From positions 173,332 through 237,331 of the forward strand of contig NZ_JAJAVB010000016.1 of NCBI RefSeq assembly GCF_020615385.1: a DNA stretch of 64,000 nt, in the 5' to 3' direction. Below are positions 44,666-52,475 of the stretch, piece by piece. The notes under the pieces are model-generated. The model saw only the letters and a list, made by a program, of their open reading frames with translations, made no database searches and was not told the origin of the DNA. Source of the DNA: Jiella soli. Its GTDB lineage: Bacteria > Pseudomonadota > Alphaproteobacteria > Rhizobiales > Rhizobiaceae. Position 1 is the stretch's first letter. Each line of letters begins with the position of its first letter. Position numbers and translations under genes: made by a program.

Positions 44666-44681
44666 GCAGGCAGCAACCTAT

Positions 44682-44710
44682 CTTGACGACGCCGGCTCCG
44701 CACGTGTCAA
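44682..44710 (-). promoter_or_regulatory. Possible promoter of the XRE regulator gene
   Basis: On the minus strand a perfect TTGACA (44705-44710) is followed after 17 nt by TCAAGA (44682-44687), about 20 nt before the start codon. The -35 is ideal and the -10 is poor. Assigned by eye. Confidence 0.4.
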
Positions 44711-45355
44711 AATGAACAGCACGGGGAGGATCGGTCGTCCCATCTTCCAGTGCTGACATGTGTAACTTGGCGACTGCATAATTCAAGGTGTGCAGCGCGC
44801 AATGGTCGTTGATTCGCCGGCCCGCACGCGGCAACAGTAAACGAAGAACTGCCGATCGCCTTTCCGGACCGCAACTTACCTCGCGGCGTCCATCCTGTGG
44901 AAAACGTCGGAGATTGTAACATCGCCTGCTCTTTCGAAGTCGTAAGCAGGCAGTGCTTTTCGCCTCGTGGCGGGCTTTCTGCCCTTGCGTCGCGGGGCCG
45001 GCCCCGGTTGCGGCGGGCTCGATAACGCATGCCATTACGGCGGATGCGCCACTTGTTCTTTCCCTGGGGCAAGGAACGCACAGAGCGCTTATCCTCACCG
45101 TCGTTGATGATGGTCCGGCAACGCCGCGACCGGTTACGACCTGATATCCCGAAAGTTGTTTCGCACCGCCCGCCTTTCGCACCGATCTGCAACCTCCGGT
45201 GCGGTAATGCGCCGGGGCTGCTCGGTTCCGCCGGCACGGGCTATCGCCTCGGGCGCGGGTGCTCCGACCGTTCGCCGAACCTCGCATCACCACCCGCGGA
45301 CCGGCGCCCGACGGGTGATGAAGGACGAAGAAAGCGTTTTGGCAGCGAGGGCGGC
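44711..45355. other. Long gene-free region between XRE regulator and transglycosylase
   Basis: About 650 bases without a credible coding region: open frames on either strand have atypical composition and no family resemblance. G+C appears lower than in flanking genes in the first ~250 bases. I see no tRNA, terminator or clear sRNA. It may be a remnant of a lost gene. Confidence 0.4.
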
Positions 45356-46543
45356 TCAGAGCGAGGACAAGAGGTCCGTGGTCGGCCAGCCGTCGGCCGG
45401 AAGTCCGAGCCGCTTCTGCTCGGCTCGCACTGCCTGGCGGGTGTTCTCGCCGATGATCCCGTCCACCCCGCCGACGTCATGGCCGAGTTCGGTCAGGCGC
45501 TGCTGCAGCTGCTTGGTCTGGTCGACCGAGAGGCCCGGCGCCGGATTGCCCATGTCCACCGGTGGTGCGCCGTCGAGACGAGTGGCGAAGTAGGCGGCGG
45601 TCAGCGAATAGACCAGCGACTTGTTCCAGGCGAGGTAGATCTCGAAGTTCGGATAGGAGAGGAAGGCCGGGCCACCGCGGCCCATGGGCAGCAGAAGCGC
45701 CGCCGGCAGTTGGTCGCTCTCGATCGGCGAGCCGTCGGCCTTGGTCACGCCGAGCGCGGCGTAGTTCGCCCGCGGTTCCTTGTTGACCAGCGCCGCGCGC
45801 TCCCACGGGAAGTTCTCCGGCACGTTCACCTCCTGGAGCCAGGGCTCGCCCCGGCGCCAGCCGAGCGACTGGATGTATTTGCCGGTGGTGAAGAGGACGT
45901 CGGGCGTGTCCTTGCGAAGGTCGATGGTGCCGTTGCCGTCGCCATCGGTTCCGAAGGCGACGTATTCCTCGGGCAGGAGCTGGGTTTGGCCGATCTCGCC
46001 CGCCCAGGCGCCCTCCATTTCCGCTGGCTTCAGATAGCCCCGTTCGACGATCTCGATGGCCGCCAGGAGATGCGGGCGGAAGAGCTCCGGCCGGCGGCAG
46101 TCATGCGCCAGCGTCGCCAGCGCGGCCAGGGTGTCGAAGCTGCCGAGAACGGCGCCGTAGTCGGTCTCAAGGCCCCAGAAGCTTGCGATGACCGGTCCCG
46201 GTACGCCGGTTTCGGCTTTCACCTTGTCGAAGACGGCGGCGTATTTCTCGAGATTGGCCTTGCCCTGCTTCAGCCGGTAGCCGTTGACCATGCGGCTGGC
46301 GAACTGCCGCCAATCCTGAGCGAAGACACCCTGCGCCCGATCCCGCTCCAGGACCTTCTCGTCGATCCGCATGTCGGCGATCGAGGCGTCGATTGCGGCC
46401 TTGGACATGCCCTTGGCAAGCGCCTCCTGGCGGACCCCGTCGAGGAACTGGCCGAAATCGCCGCCGCACTGTTGAGCCTTGGCGAGGGCGGTGCCGCCCA
46501 GAAGCAGCGCGGCGGCCAAGGCGAGACGAGGGGCTGCGGTCAT
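45356..46543 (-). CDS. Lytic murein transglycosylase (MltB/SLT_2 type) with peptidoglycan-binding domain
   Basis: 395 residues from the ATG at 46543 (GGAGA 9 nt upstream). Signal peptide to about residue 23 (AKA-Q). The SLT_2 catalytic domain spans ~25-325 with catalytic Glu126 in FWGLETDYG and the GEIGQTQLLPEEY segment, and a C-terminal PG_binding_1 domain spans ~335-393 (LQQRLTELGHDVGGVDGIIG). It cleaves peptidoglycan glycan strands with 1,6-anhydromuramyl ends in the periplasm. There is no lipobox, so it is soluble rather than lipoprotein MltB. It lies next to a GH25 lysozyme on the same strand, separated by 73 nt. Confidence 0.92.
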   Translation of the reverse strand: MTAAPRLALAAALLLGGTALAKAQQCGGDFGQFLDGVRQEALAKGMSKAAIDASIADMRIDEKVLERDRAQGVFAQDWRQFASRMVNGYRLKQGKANLEKYAAVFDKVKAETGVPGPVIASFWGLETDYGAVLGSFDTLAALATLAHDCRRPELFRPHLLAAIEIVERGYLKPAEMEGAWAGEIGQTQLLPEEYVAFGTDGDGNGTIDLRKDTPDVLFTTGKYIQSLGWRRGEPWLQEVNVPENFPWERAALVNKEPRANYAALGVTKADGSPIESDQLPAALLLPMGRGGPAFLSYPNFEIYLAWNKSLVYSLTAAYFATRLDGAPPVDMGNPAPGLSVDQTKQLQQRLTELGHDVGGVDGIIGENTRQAVRAEQKRLGLPADGWPTTDLLSSL

Positions 46544-46616
46544 GAAAAGCGGTCTCCGGTTCGAAGTCACGAGGTTTGGGCGCGCGTACCGTCTCAAGGT
46601 CGCGCTTTGAAGAAGG

Positions 46617-47456
46617 TCAGCGATCGATATGGGCCTTCAGCCACCGGGTCCAGTCCCCCCGGCTTCCGGCGAAGGCATTGCGGTCGACGCTGCCGGAGAT
46701 GCCGGCGACCTTTCCATCCTCGGTGTACTGCCAGAAGCGGAAGCTGCGGTTCTCGTAGACATTGGCCGGATGGTCCTTGACCGCCCGCAGCCAGAAATCG
46801 TGTTTCGGAAAGGCGCCGACCAGACGGTCGCGGTGCACGTCGATCGGGATGTAGAGGATCGGCCGCTTGCCGTAATGGCGCTCCAGGAGGTCGGACATCT
46901 CGCCAACCTCGCGGACGAGTTCGTCGCGCGGCGGGCGGCGGGTGCAGGTCGGCGAGAACGGCGTCCATTCGACGTCGATCGCGGGAGGAAGCGACACCTG
47001 CTCCCTCGGAACATTGTCGATGAACCAGGCCGCCTGCTCGCGGCCGGGCCGGCAATGGTACCAGAAATGATAGGCGCCGCGCGGCACGCCGGCGGAGCCG
47101 GCCTGCTTCCAGTTGGCATCGAACATGTCGTCGACGCGGTCGCCGCCTTCGGTCGCCTTCAGCCAGGCAAAGGCGACGCCGGCGTGACGGGCCGCGCTCC
47201 AGTCGATGTCACCCTGATACTTGGACACGTCGACGCCATGGATCGGATAGCCATGGGCGCTGTCGACGGCCATGTCCGAAAGGCCGAGGTCGGCGAGGTT
47301 GGTCGGCGTCGAGCGGCAGCCGGCGAGGGCCGCCGTCGCGGCAAGCCCGCCGAGAAAGGCGCGGCGCGAGGTTGCGGCCGGCAGATGCCGCGAGATGGTC
47401 CTGGCAGCGCTGCGGCGAGCCGGGTCTGCGTCTTTGGTGAAAAGCGAGTTCGTCAC
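46617..47456 (-). CDS. GH25 lysozyme-like lipoprotein
   Basis: About 279 residues if started at the GTG 47456; a GTG at 47495 is the alternative and neither has a strong ribosome binding site. The N-terminus carries a twin arginine (SRRAFLGG) and ends in a lipobox (AALAGC), indicating Tat-exported lipidation. The GH25 barrel follows: GVDVSKYQGDIDW, FAWLKATEGG, GAYHFWY, PAIDVEWTP and RFWQYTEDG, with Asp and Glu of the DxE motif in place. It hydrolyses the muramic acid-glucosamine bond of peptidoglycan. Its neighbour is a lytic transglycosylase. Confidence 0.88.
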   Translation of the reverse strand: MTNSLFTKDADPARRSAARTISRHLPAATSRRAFLGGLAATAALAGCRSTPTNLADLGLSDMAVDSAHGYPIHGVDVSKYQGDIDWSAARHAGVAFAWLKATEGGDRVDDMFDANWKQAGSAGVPRGAYHFWYHCRPGREQAAWFIDNVPREQVSLPPAIDVEWTPFSPTCTRRPPRDELVREVGEMSDLLERHYGKRPILYIPIDVHRDRLVGAFPKHDFWLRAVKDHPANVYENRSFRFWQYTEDGKVAGISGSVDRNAFAGSRGDWTRWLKAHIDR

Positions 47457-47861
47457 GGGCGGTTCACTTGCGTTTCGGCGTTGCAGACAAACCACGGGAA
47501 AGGCTCGGAGCCGAGGAGGTCGCCGCGCAATGCCGGCTGAATCATGGCAGCTGACGCATGGTCAGATGGGATCTTGGTCGATGTTGCCGAACTGCAACGC
47601 TGCGCATTCGATCACAACAGGGTTTACAGGGGCTTAAGCGGGTCCGGAGGGCGTTGCCGCCGGCCGCCGGAAGATCATGTTGCGGCAGGTGCTTTCGGGC
47701 TGGAGACCTGCACCGGGCGAGGGTCTGGAAGGCGCGGCGGTGCCTGCGGCGGAACGCCTCCGCGTCTCCCCGCACAGGCGCAGGTGAACGCTGCGTCATT
47801 TGCCTCGCGCTGGCGGTTGACCGATAATCCGGAATCTGCCGAACACCATGGACCTTGAGAG
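47457..47861. other. Divergent intergenic region GH25 lysozyme - djlA-like gene
   Basis: About 400 bases with no credible gene. It must hold promoters in both directions. A TTGACC at 47817-47822 lies 40 nt before the djlA-like ATG and could be its -35 element; a matching -10 is not clear. Confidence 0.35.
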
Positions 47862-48575
47862 ATGCGGATACTCTCCAGCCTCAATACCCTGTTGCAGACG
47901 CTACCGGCCAGCGGCCGGGCGACCTTCGACGCCGTGATCGAAGCCATTCGCTCGCTCTTCGCCGGCGATCGCGACACGCGGCGGCGGGTCGCCTTCGGCG
48001 TGGCGGTGATCGCGCTGTCGGCGAAGATGGCGAAGGCCGACGGCATCGTCAGCCCGGCGGAGGTGACTGCCTTCCAGGAGATTCTCGAGATCCCGCCCGA
48101 GGAGATGCGCAACGTCTTCCGCCTCTACGATCTCGCCAAGCAGGACATCGCCGGCTTCGATGTCTACGCGATGCGGCTGCGGGGGCTGTGCCGCGACGAG
48201 GACGGCGATTGCCGGCTGCTCGGCGACGTTCTCGACGGGCTGTTCCACATCGCCAAGGCGGACGGGCTGGTGCATGAGCGCGAACTTGCCTTCCTCGCCG
48301 AGGTGGCGCGGATCTTCGGCCTGACCAAGACCGACTTCGTGCGGCTTCGCGATCGGCACATTCTCGGCCCGGACGATCCCTATGCCGTGCTGGGGCTCGA
48401 TCACGACACCAAGCCCGAGGAGGCGCGGGCGCGCTATCTGTCGCTGGTCAAGGAGAACCATCCCGATCGGCTTGCCGCCCGCGGCGTGCCCGACGAGTTC
48501 ATGTTCATCGCCAACGAACGGATGAAGGCGATCAACCAGGCCTATGACCGCATCGCCGGAAAGACTGCTGCGTGA
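47862..48575 (+). CDS. DjlA-like co-chaperone (TerB and DnaJ domains)
   Basis: 237 residues. A TerB-like helical domain (~35-150, with KMAKADGIVSPAE and IAKADGLVHEREL, two acidic metal-binding-like repeats) is followed by a C-terminal J domain (~167-235: DPYAVLGLDHDTKPEEARARY, HPD motif in ENHPDRL). It would recruit DnaK. E. coli DjlA has an N-terminal membrane helix; here only a weakly hydrophobic N-terminus is present. It overlaps the AmpD-like amidase by GTGA, a pairing often seen in Hyphomicrobiales near rnpB and mraZ. Confidence 0.88.
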   Translation: MRILSSLNTLLQTLPASGRATFDAVIEAIRSLFAGDRDTRRRVAFGVAVIALSAKMAKADGIVSPAEVTAFQEILEIPPEEMRNVFRLYDLAKQDIAGFDVYAMRLRGLCRDEDGDCRLLGDVLDGLFHIAKADGLVHERELAFLAEVARIFGLTKTDFVRLRDRHILGPDDPYAVLGLDHDTKPEEARARYLSLVKENHPDRLAARGVPDEFMFIANERMKAINQAYDRIAGKTAA

Positions 48576-49363
48576 AGCCGGACAGCCCCTTCGTTTCGGA
48601 CCTGCGGCCGTCGCCGAACCACAATGCGCGCCGCGGCGAGGGCATCCCCAACATCCTGCTCCTCCATTACACGGGCATGGGGACGGGCGCGGGCGCTCTC
48701 AGCTGGCTCTGCGATCCGGCGAGCGAGGTCTCCTGCCATTATCTCGTCCATGAAGACGGGCGCATCGTCCAACTCGTCCCGGAGGACAGGCGCGCCTGGC
48801 ACGCCGGGCAGGGAAGTTGGCGCGGCCGCGGCGACGTCAATTCCCGTTCGATCGGCATCGAGATCGTCAATCTCGGTCACGGCAACGGCTATCCGGACTT
48901 TCCTGACGAGCAGATCGCCGCGGTGATCGCGCTGGCCGGCGACATCGTAAAGCGCCGGTCGATCCCGGCGGAATTCGTGCTCGCCCATTCCGACATCGCG
49001 CCGGCGAGGAAGAGCGATCCCGGCGAGAAGTTTCCCTGGGATGCGCTTCATCGGGCCGGCATCGGCCATTACGTCACGCCGTCGCCGCGCCGGGGCGGGC
49101 GGTATTTCGGTCTCGGCGACGCCGGCCAGCCGGTCGAGGCCTATCAGGCCCTGCTCGCGGCCTATGGCTACGAGGTGCCGCAGGACGGCGGTTTCGACGA
49201 GGCGACGCGCCTCGCCACCATCGCCTTCCAGCGCCACTTCCGGCCGGCATGCGTCGATGGGATCGCCGACGCGTCGACAATCGAGACTCTGCACCGGCTC
49301 TTGCGGACGCTGCCGCGCTCGCCCTTCCGGCGCGAGGAAGCGGCTGCAGGCGCCGCGGTGTGA
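48572..49363 (+). CDS. N-acetylmuramoyl-L-alanine amidase, AmpD-like, with peptidoglycan-binding domain
   Basis: 263 residues from a GTG that overlaps the preceding stop. An Amidase_2 zinc domain (~20-165) has the first His in ILLLHYTG, and the second His and Asp in LAHSDIAPARKSDPG. A C-terminal PG_binding_1 domain spans ~185-250. There is no signal peptide, so it probably acts in the cytoplasm on imported anhydromuropeptides, as AmpD does. It completes a set of peptidoglycan turnover enzymes beside the wall-synthesis cluster. Confidence 0.9.
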   Translation: MKPDSPFVSDLRPSPNHNARRGEGIPNILLLHYTGMGTGAGALSWLCDPASEVSCHYLVHEDGRIVQLVPEDRRAWHAGQGSWRGRGDVNSRSIGIEIVNLGHGNGYPDFPDEQIAAVIALAGDIVKRRSIPAEFVLAHSDIAPARKSDPGEKFPWDALHRAGIGHYVTPSPRRGGRYFGLGDAGQPVEAYQALLAAYGYEVPQDGGFDEATRLATIAFQRHFRPACVDGIADASTIETLHRLLRTLPRSPFRREEAAAGAAV

Positions 49364-49602
49364 CGAGACATCCACTGGGCCGCGGCGATCCGGCGCCGCC
49401 GTCTTCACGCCGGGACCGCTGATCCCCACCTGCTCAGAGGTCCCGCATCGATGATGGTGGGCGATGCCGCGTCCTGCCGGCTCGCCTGGGGTCTGGACCG
49501 CGACGGTGGGGCGCCGGAGTGAATCTGGCACGACCTTCGCGCGCTTCGCACGGCCAAAGTCAGGGAAATCGCACCTGCGCGGGCACGTCCGAAATGATCT
49601 GG

Positions 49603-49633
49603 CTTGACTTCGGCCTGCGCTCCCGACACTGAC
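49603..49633 (+). promoter_or_regulatory. Probable rnpB promoter
   Basis: CTTGAC (49603-49608) with a hexamer ACTGAC (49628-49633) about 18 nt later places transcription start near 49638-49640, right where the first RNase P RNA helix begins. The -35 matches the alphaproteobacterial sigma-70 form; the -10 is weak. Confidence 0.5.
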
Positions 49634-49638
49634 GGGCC

Positions 49639-50081
49639 GCCAGCCGGCCGGGCGGCCGCTCTCGTCACATGTCGAAAGACGGCGGGAGAGGAAAGTCCGG
49701 GCTCCACGGAGAAACGGTGCCGGATAACGTCCGGCGGGGGCGACCCCAGGGAAAGTGCCACAGAAAGGAAACCGCCCCGCCTGCAGTGCGGCTCGTCGCG
49801 ATGAGCGTCGCGAGGTTTGAGCCGCAGTGCCGGCGGGGTAAGGGTGAAAGGGTGGGGTAAGAGCCCACCGCGTCTCTGGCAACAGCGGCGGCATGGTAAA
49901 CCCCACCGGGAGCAAGACCGAATAGGGACGACGCGGCGCATGGGACGGTGTCCCACCGCCGGCCTTTCTCCGGGCCAGTCGTCCGGGTGGGTTGCTCGAG
50001 GCGTCCCGCGAGGGACGTCCCAGAGGAATGGTCGCCAGGCGGCACTGCCGTCGACAGAACCCGGCTTACAGGCCGGCTGGC
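49639..50081 (+). ncRNA. rnpB: RNase P RNA (bacterial class A)
   Basis: Recognised by the conserved core: GGAAAGTCCGGGCTCC near 49690-49705, CAGGGAAAGTGCCACAGAAA near 49747-49766, a GGTAAACCCC block near 49895, and the 3' block ACAGAACCCGGCTTACAG (50055-50072). The ends are fixed by a perfect 11-bp P1 helix: GCCAGCCGGCC (49639-49649) pairs with GGCCGGCTGGC (50071-50081). It is the catalytic RNA that cuts tRNA 5' leaders. Length ~443 nt is normal for the group. Location just upstream of mraZ is common in Hyphomicrobiales. Confidence 0.97.
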
Positions 50082-50325
50082 ACATTAACGTCCTCCGACG
50101 TGACGCTTTGAGCGGCTCGATCCGCACGCCGCACGCCGCGCGCCGCCCGCCGTCCGTTGGCCGCGACCACTCTCCATTCCATGAAATTTTTTCGACAGGA
50201 AACGACCCTGGCGCGGGAGCTTTTTTCGCTCGGAACTTTCAGCCGCTTCAGGGCCCTATCCCAGCCCCTGCGGTGAAGCATTACCGAACCAGTATATAAC
50301 ATATCCGAAAAGGAATAGTTTAATA

Positions 50326-50340
50326 TTAATAGGGCGTTAA
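50326..50340. promoter_or_regulatory. CtrA box (TTAA-N7-TTAA) upstream of the division cluster
   Basis: TTAA at 50326-50329 and TTAA at 50337-50340 are separated by exactly 7 nt, the binding consensus of the cell-cycle regulator CtrA. A third TTAA lies at 50320-50323. The site is in a short AT-rich island (about 50285-50340) in a GC-rich chromosome, 277 nt before mraZ. It would couple the mra/dcw operon to the cell cycle. By-eye match; binding not shown. Confidence 0.6.
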
Positions 50341-50393
50341 GCCGGGGTCGGTAAACATACGCACTGGTCTTCGCCGACCCTTGGTGGAGCCGT

Positions 50394-50428
50394 TCCCATT
50401 GACGCCCATGGTCGCCCATGTTATCCCA
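50394..50428 (-). promoter_or_regulatory. MraZ-type operator: four TGGG boxes at 10-bp spacing
   Basis: On the minus strand the word TGGG occurs at 50425-50428, 50415-50418, 50405-50408 and 50395-50398, so four TGGGN boxes are separated by exact 5-nt spacers. This is the repeat bound by E. coli MraZ in front of its own operon, and it lies ~190 nt before mraZ here. The orientation is reversed relative to the operon. It is the probable autoregulatory operator of the cluster. Confidence 0.72.
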
Positions 50429-50616
50429 AATGCCATCTGACGGGGGTCGTTCCGGGCCTCATTTCAAACAAGTTGGGCAGCGTCTCCGGCGATCGGAGAT
50501 GTCCGGCGCAGGTCCCTTTCGGATCTGCGCGAGGGGGGCCTTTTGTGCGATCGAGGACGGACAGTTGGGGGCTTTGATGGAATGCGAGCCGGTCGCGCCG
50601 AGACGCTCGACGACTG

Positions 50617-51087
50617 ATGGATCGGTTCCTCTCCAACTTCGTCCACAACATCGACTCCAAGGGCCGGGTCTCCGTGCCCGCCGCCTTTCGGCAGGTGATC
50701 GCGGCGCGCGGTATTCGCGAGCTGTTCGCCATGCGCAGCCTGACTCATCCGGTCATGGATGTCGGCGGGCCGGAGCTGATGGAGCGGTTCGAGAAGGAGA
50801 TGGATGCCGAGGATCCGTTCGCCGAGGCGTTTCAGGACTTGTCGATCTTCGCGTTCGGAGACGGGGCCTATCTGAAGTTCGACAGCGAGGGGCGCATCCA
50901 GGTGACCGACTTCATCCGCTCGCATACCGGTATCAGGGACCGGGTCGCCTTTGTCGGTGCGAAGGATTTCTTCCAGCTCTGGGAGCCGGACTATTTCGAG
51001 GCCTATCGGAACGAGGCGCGCTCGCGGCTTCTGGCTGCTCGCAGCCGCGCGCGTCCGACGGGCACTCCACCCGGATCACCGGAATGA
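50617..51087 (+). CDS. mraZ: Transcriptional regulator MraZ
   Basis: 156 residues with two AbrB-like swapped-hairpin repeats. [13 protein letters not shown] near 14-26 and [13 protein letters not shown] near 89-101 carry the DxxxR signature. It forms a ring and represses or tunes the mra/dcw operon; matching TGGG boxes lie upstream. First gene of the division cluster, overlapping rsmH by ATGA. The C-terminal ~20 residues ([14 protein letters not shown]) are a loose tail. Cytoplasmic. Confidence 0.95.
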   Translation: MDRFLSNFVHNIDSKGRVSVPAAFRQVIAARGIRELFAMRSLTHPVMDVGGPELMERFEKEMDAEDPFAEAFQDLSIFAFGDGAYLKFDSEGRIQVTDFIRSHTGIRDRVAFVGAKDFFQLWEPDYFEAYRNEARSRLLAARSRARPTGTPPGSPE

Positions 51088-52115
51088 TGGCGGGCCACGG
51101 CGGGGACGAGGAACCCACCGTTGGCGGACCGGCTCGCCATATTCCGGTGTTACTTTCGGAGGTCGTCGCTGCGCTGGAGCCAGCGCCGGGGGCAATCTTC
51201 GTCGACGGGACCTTCGGTGCGGGCGGCTATTCGGCTGCGGTGCTCAGTGAGGGCGCGACGGTCCTGGGTATCGATCGGGATCCGCGGGCGATCGCCGGCG
51301 CGGCCGACCGCGTCGCCGCTTCCGGCGGCCGCCTGACCGTCGTCGAAGGCCGTTTCGGCGATCTCGAGACGATCGTCGCCGAGCAGCTCGGCGGTTCGGT
51401 CGACGGCGTCGTCCTCGACATCGGCGTCTCCTCTATGCAGATCGACGAGGCCGAGCGCGGCTTCTCCTTCCAGAAGGATGGGCCGCTCGACATGCGCATG
51501 GGCGCCTCGGGGCCGACGGCTGCCGATGTCGTCAACCGGATGAAGCCCGGCGACCTCGCGCGGATCCTCGGCTTTTACGGCGAGGAGCGCCAGGCGGGTC
51601 GCATCGCCCGGGCGATCGTGGCGCGCCGCGAGGAGCGGGCCTTCACCCGCACGCTCGACCTTGCCGAGACGATCGGCAAGGTGGTGGGGCGCTCGCCCAA
51701 GGATAAGATCGACCCGGCGACGCGGAGCTTCCAGGCGCTGCGCATCTTCGTCAACGACGAGCTCGCAGAGCTGGCGCGCGCGCTCGTCGCGGCCGAGCGG
51801 GTGCTGAAGCCCGGCGGTCGGCTGGTCGTCGTCACCTTCCATTCGCTGGAGGACAGGATCGTCAAGCGCTTCCTGCGCGAGCGGTCCGCTCCTCCTGCCG
51901 CCTCGCGGCACATGCCCGATGTGACGCCGGTTCCTGTGACATTTTCCGCCCGCAACAAGGCCGTCGCCGCGACGCCGGAGGAAGCCGCGCGCAATCCGCG
52001 GGCGAGGTCCGCCAAGCTGCGGTCCGGCATCCGCACCGAGGCCGCGCCGCGCGGCGGCGATCTCGGTTTTGCCGGCCTGCCGGCGCTCGCCGATCTTCCC
52101 GAGAGCGGAGACTGA
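51084..52115 (+). CDS. rsmH: 16S rRNA (cytosine1402-N4)-methyltransferase
   Basis: 343 residues from the ATG at 51084 (a second ATG follows at 51087). AdoMet-binding motif [16 protein letters not shown] near 38-53, then [27 protein letters not shown] and [15 protein letters not shown], all diagnostic for MraW/RsmH. It methylates C1402 in the ribosomal decoding centre. Translationally coupled to mraZ; ftsL follows after 3 nt. Confidence 0.96.
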   Translation: MMAGHGGDEEPTVGGPARHIPVLLSEVVAALEPAPGAIFVDGTFGAGGYSAAVLSEGATVLGIDRDPRAIAGAADRVAASGGRLTVVEGRFGDLETIVAEQLGGSVDGVVLDIGVSSMQIDEAERGFSFQKDGPLDMRMGASGPTAADVVNRMKPGDLARILGFYGEERQAGRIARAIVARREERAFTRTLDLAETIGKVVGRSPKDKIDPATRSFQALRIFVNDELAELARALVAAERVLKPGGRLVVVTFHSLEDRIVKRFLRERSAPPAASRHMPDVTPVPVTFSARNKAVAATPEEAARNPRARSAKLRSGIRTEAAPRGGDLGFAGLPALADLPESGD

Positions 52116-52118
52116 CAG

Positions 52119-52475
52119 ATGGTGCGAACACTCGATATCGTCCTCATCGCCGTCATGATTTCGGCTGCGGCCTGGACCTACAAGATCAAGCACGACGCCC
52201 AGGCGATCGAGACCGAGGTCAACCGGCTCGAGAAGAAGATCGCCCTGCAGAAGGAGACGATCCAGCTCCTGCAGGCCGACTGGACGCTGCTCGACCAGCC
52301 GGGGCGCCTCGAAGACCTCGTCAGCGCGTTCGCGGACGATCTCCAGCTGAAGCCACTGCAGCCGAACCAGATCGTCGAGCCCGACGAATTGCCGGCGCGA
52401 CCGGTCGGGATCGACCACGACCCTTCCCGCAAGCTCGGCGGCTACGCCGACAACTCCCACACGATGGTTCGGTGA
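52119..52475 (+). CDS. ftsL: Cell division protein FtsL
   Basis: 118 residues: one N-terminal membrane helix (~5-20, LDIVLIAVMISAAAWTY), then a periplasmic coiled coil (~28-60, IETEVNRLEKKIALQKETI) and an LLDQPGRLEDL segment. It belongs to the FtsQLB divisome complex. The family is poorly conserved, but size, layout and position between rsmH and ftsI are decisive. Confidence 0.92.
   Translation: MVRTLDIVLIAVMISAAAWTYKIKHDAQAIETEVNRLEKKIALQKETIQLLQADWTLLDQPGRLEDLVSAFADDLQLKPLQPNQIVEPDELPARPVGIDHDPSRKLGGYADNSHTMVR

Noticed and set aside
50088-50101. ACGTC-CTCC-GACGT hairpin as rnpB terminator
   Set aside because: Only 5 bp with no T-run; too weak to call.
49604-50127. Open frames on both strands over the RNase P RNA
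   Set aside because: The region has the conserved RNase P RNA core and a perfect P1 helix; the frames are incidental.
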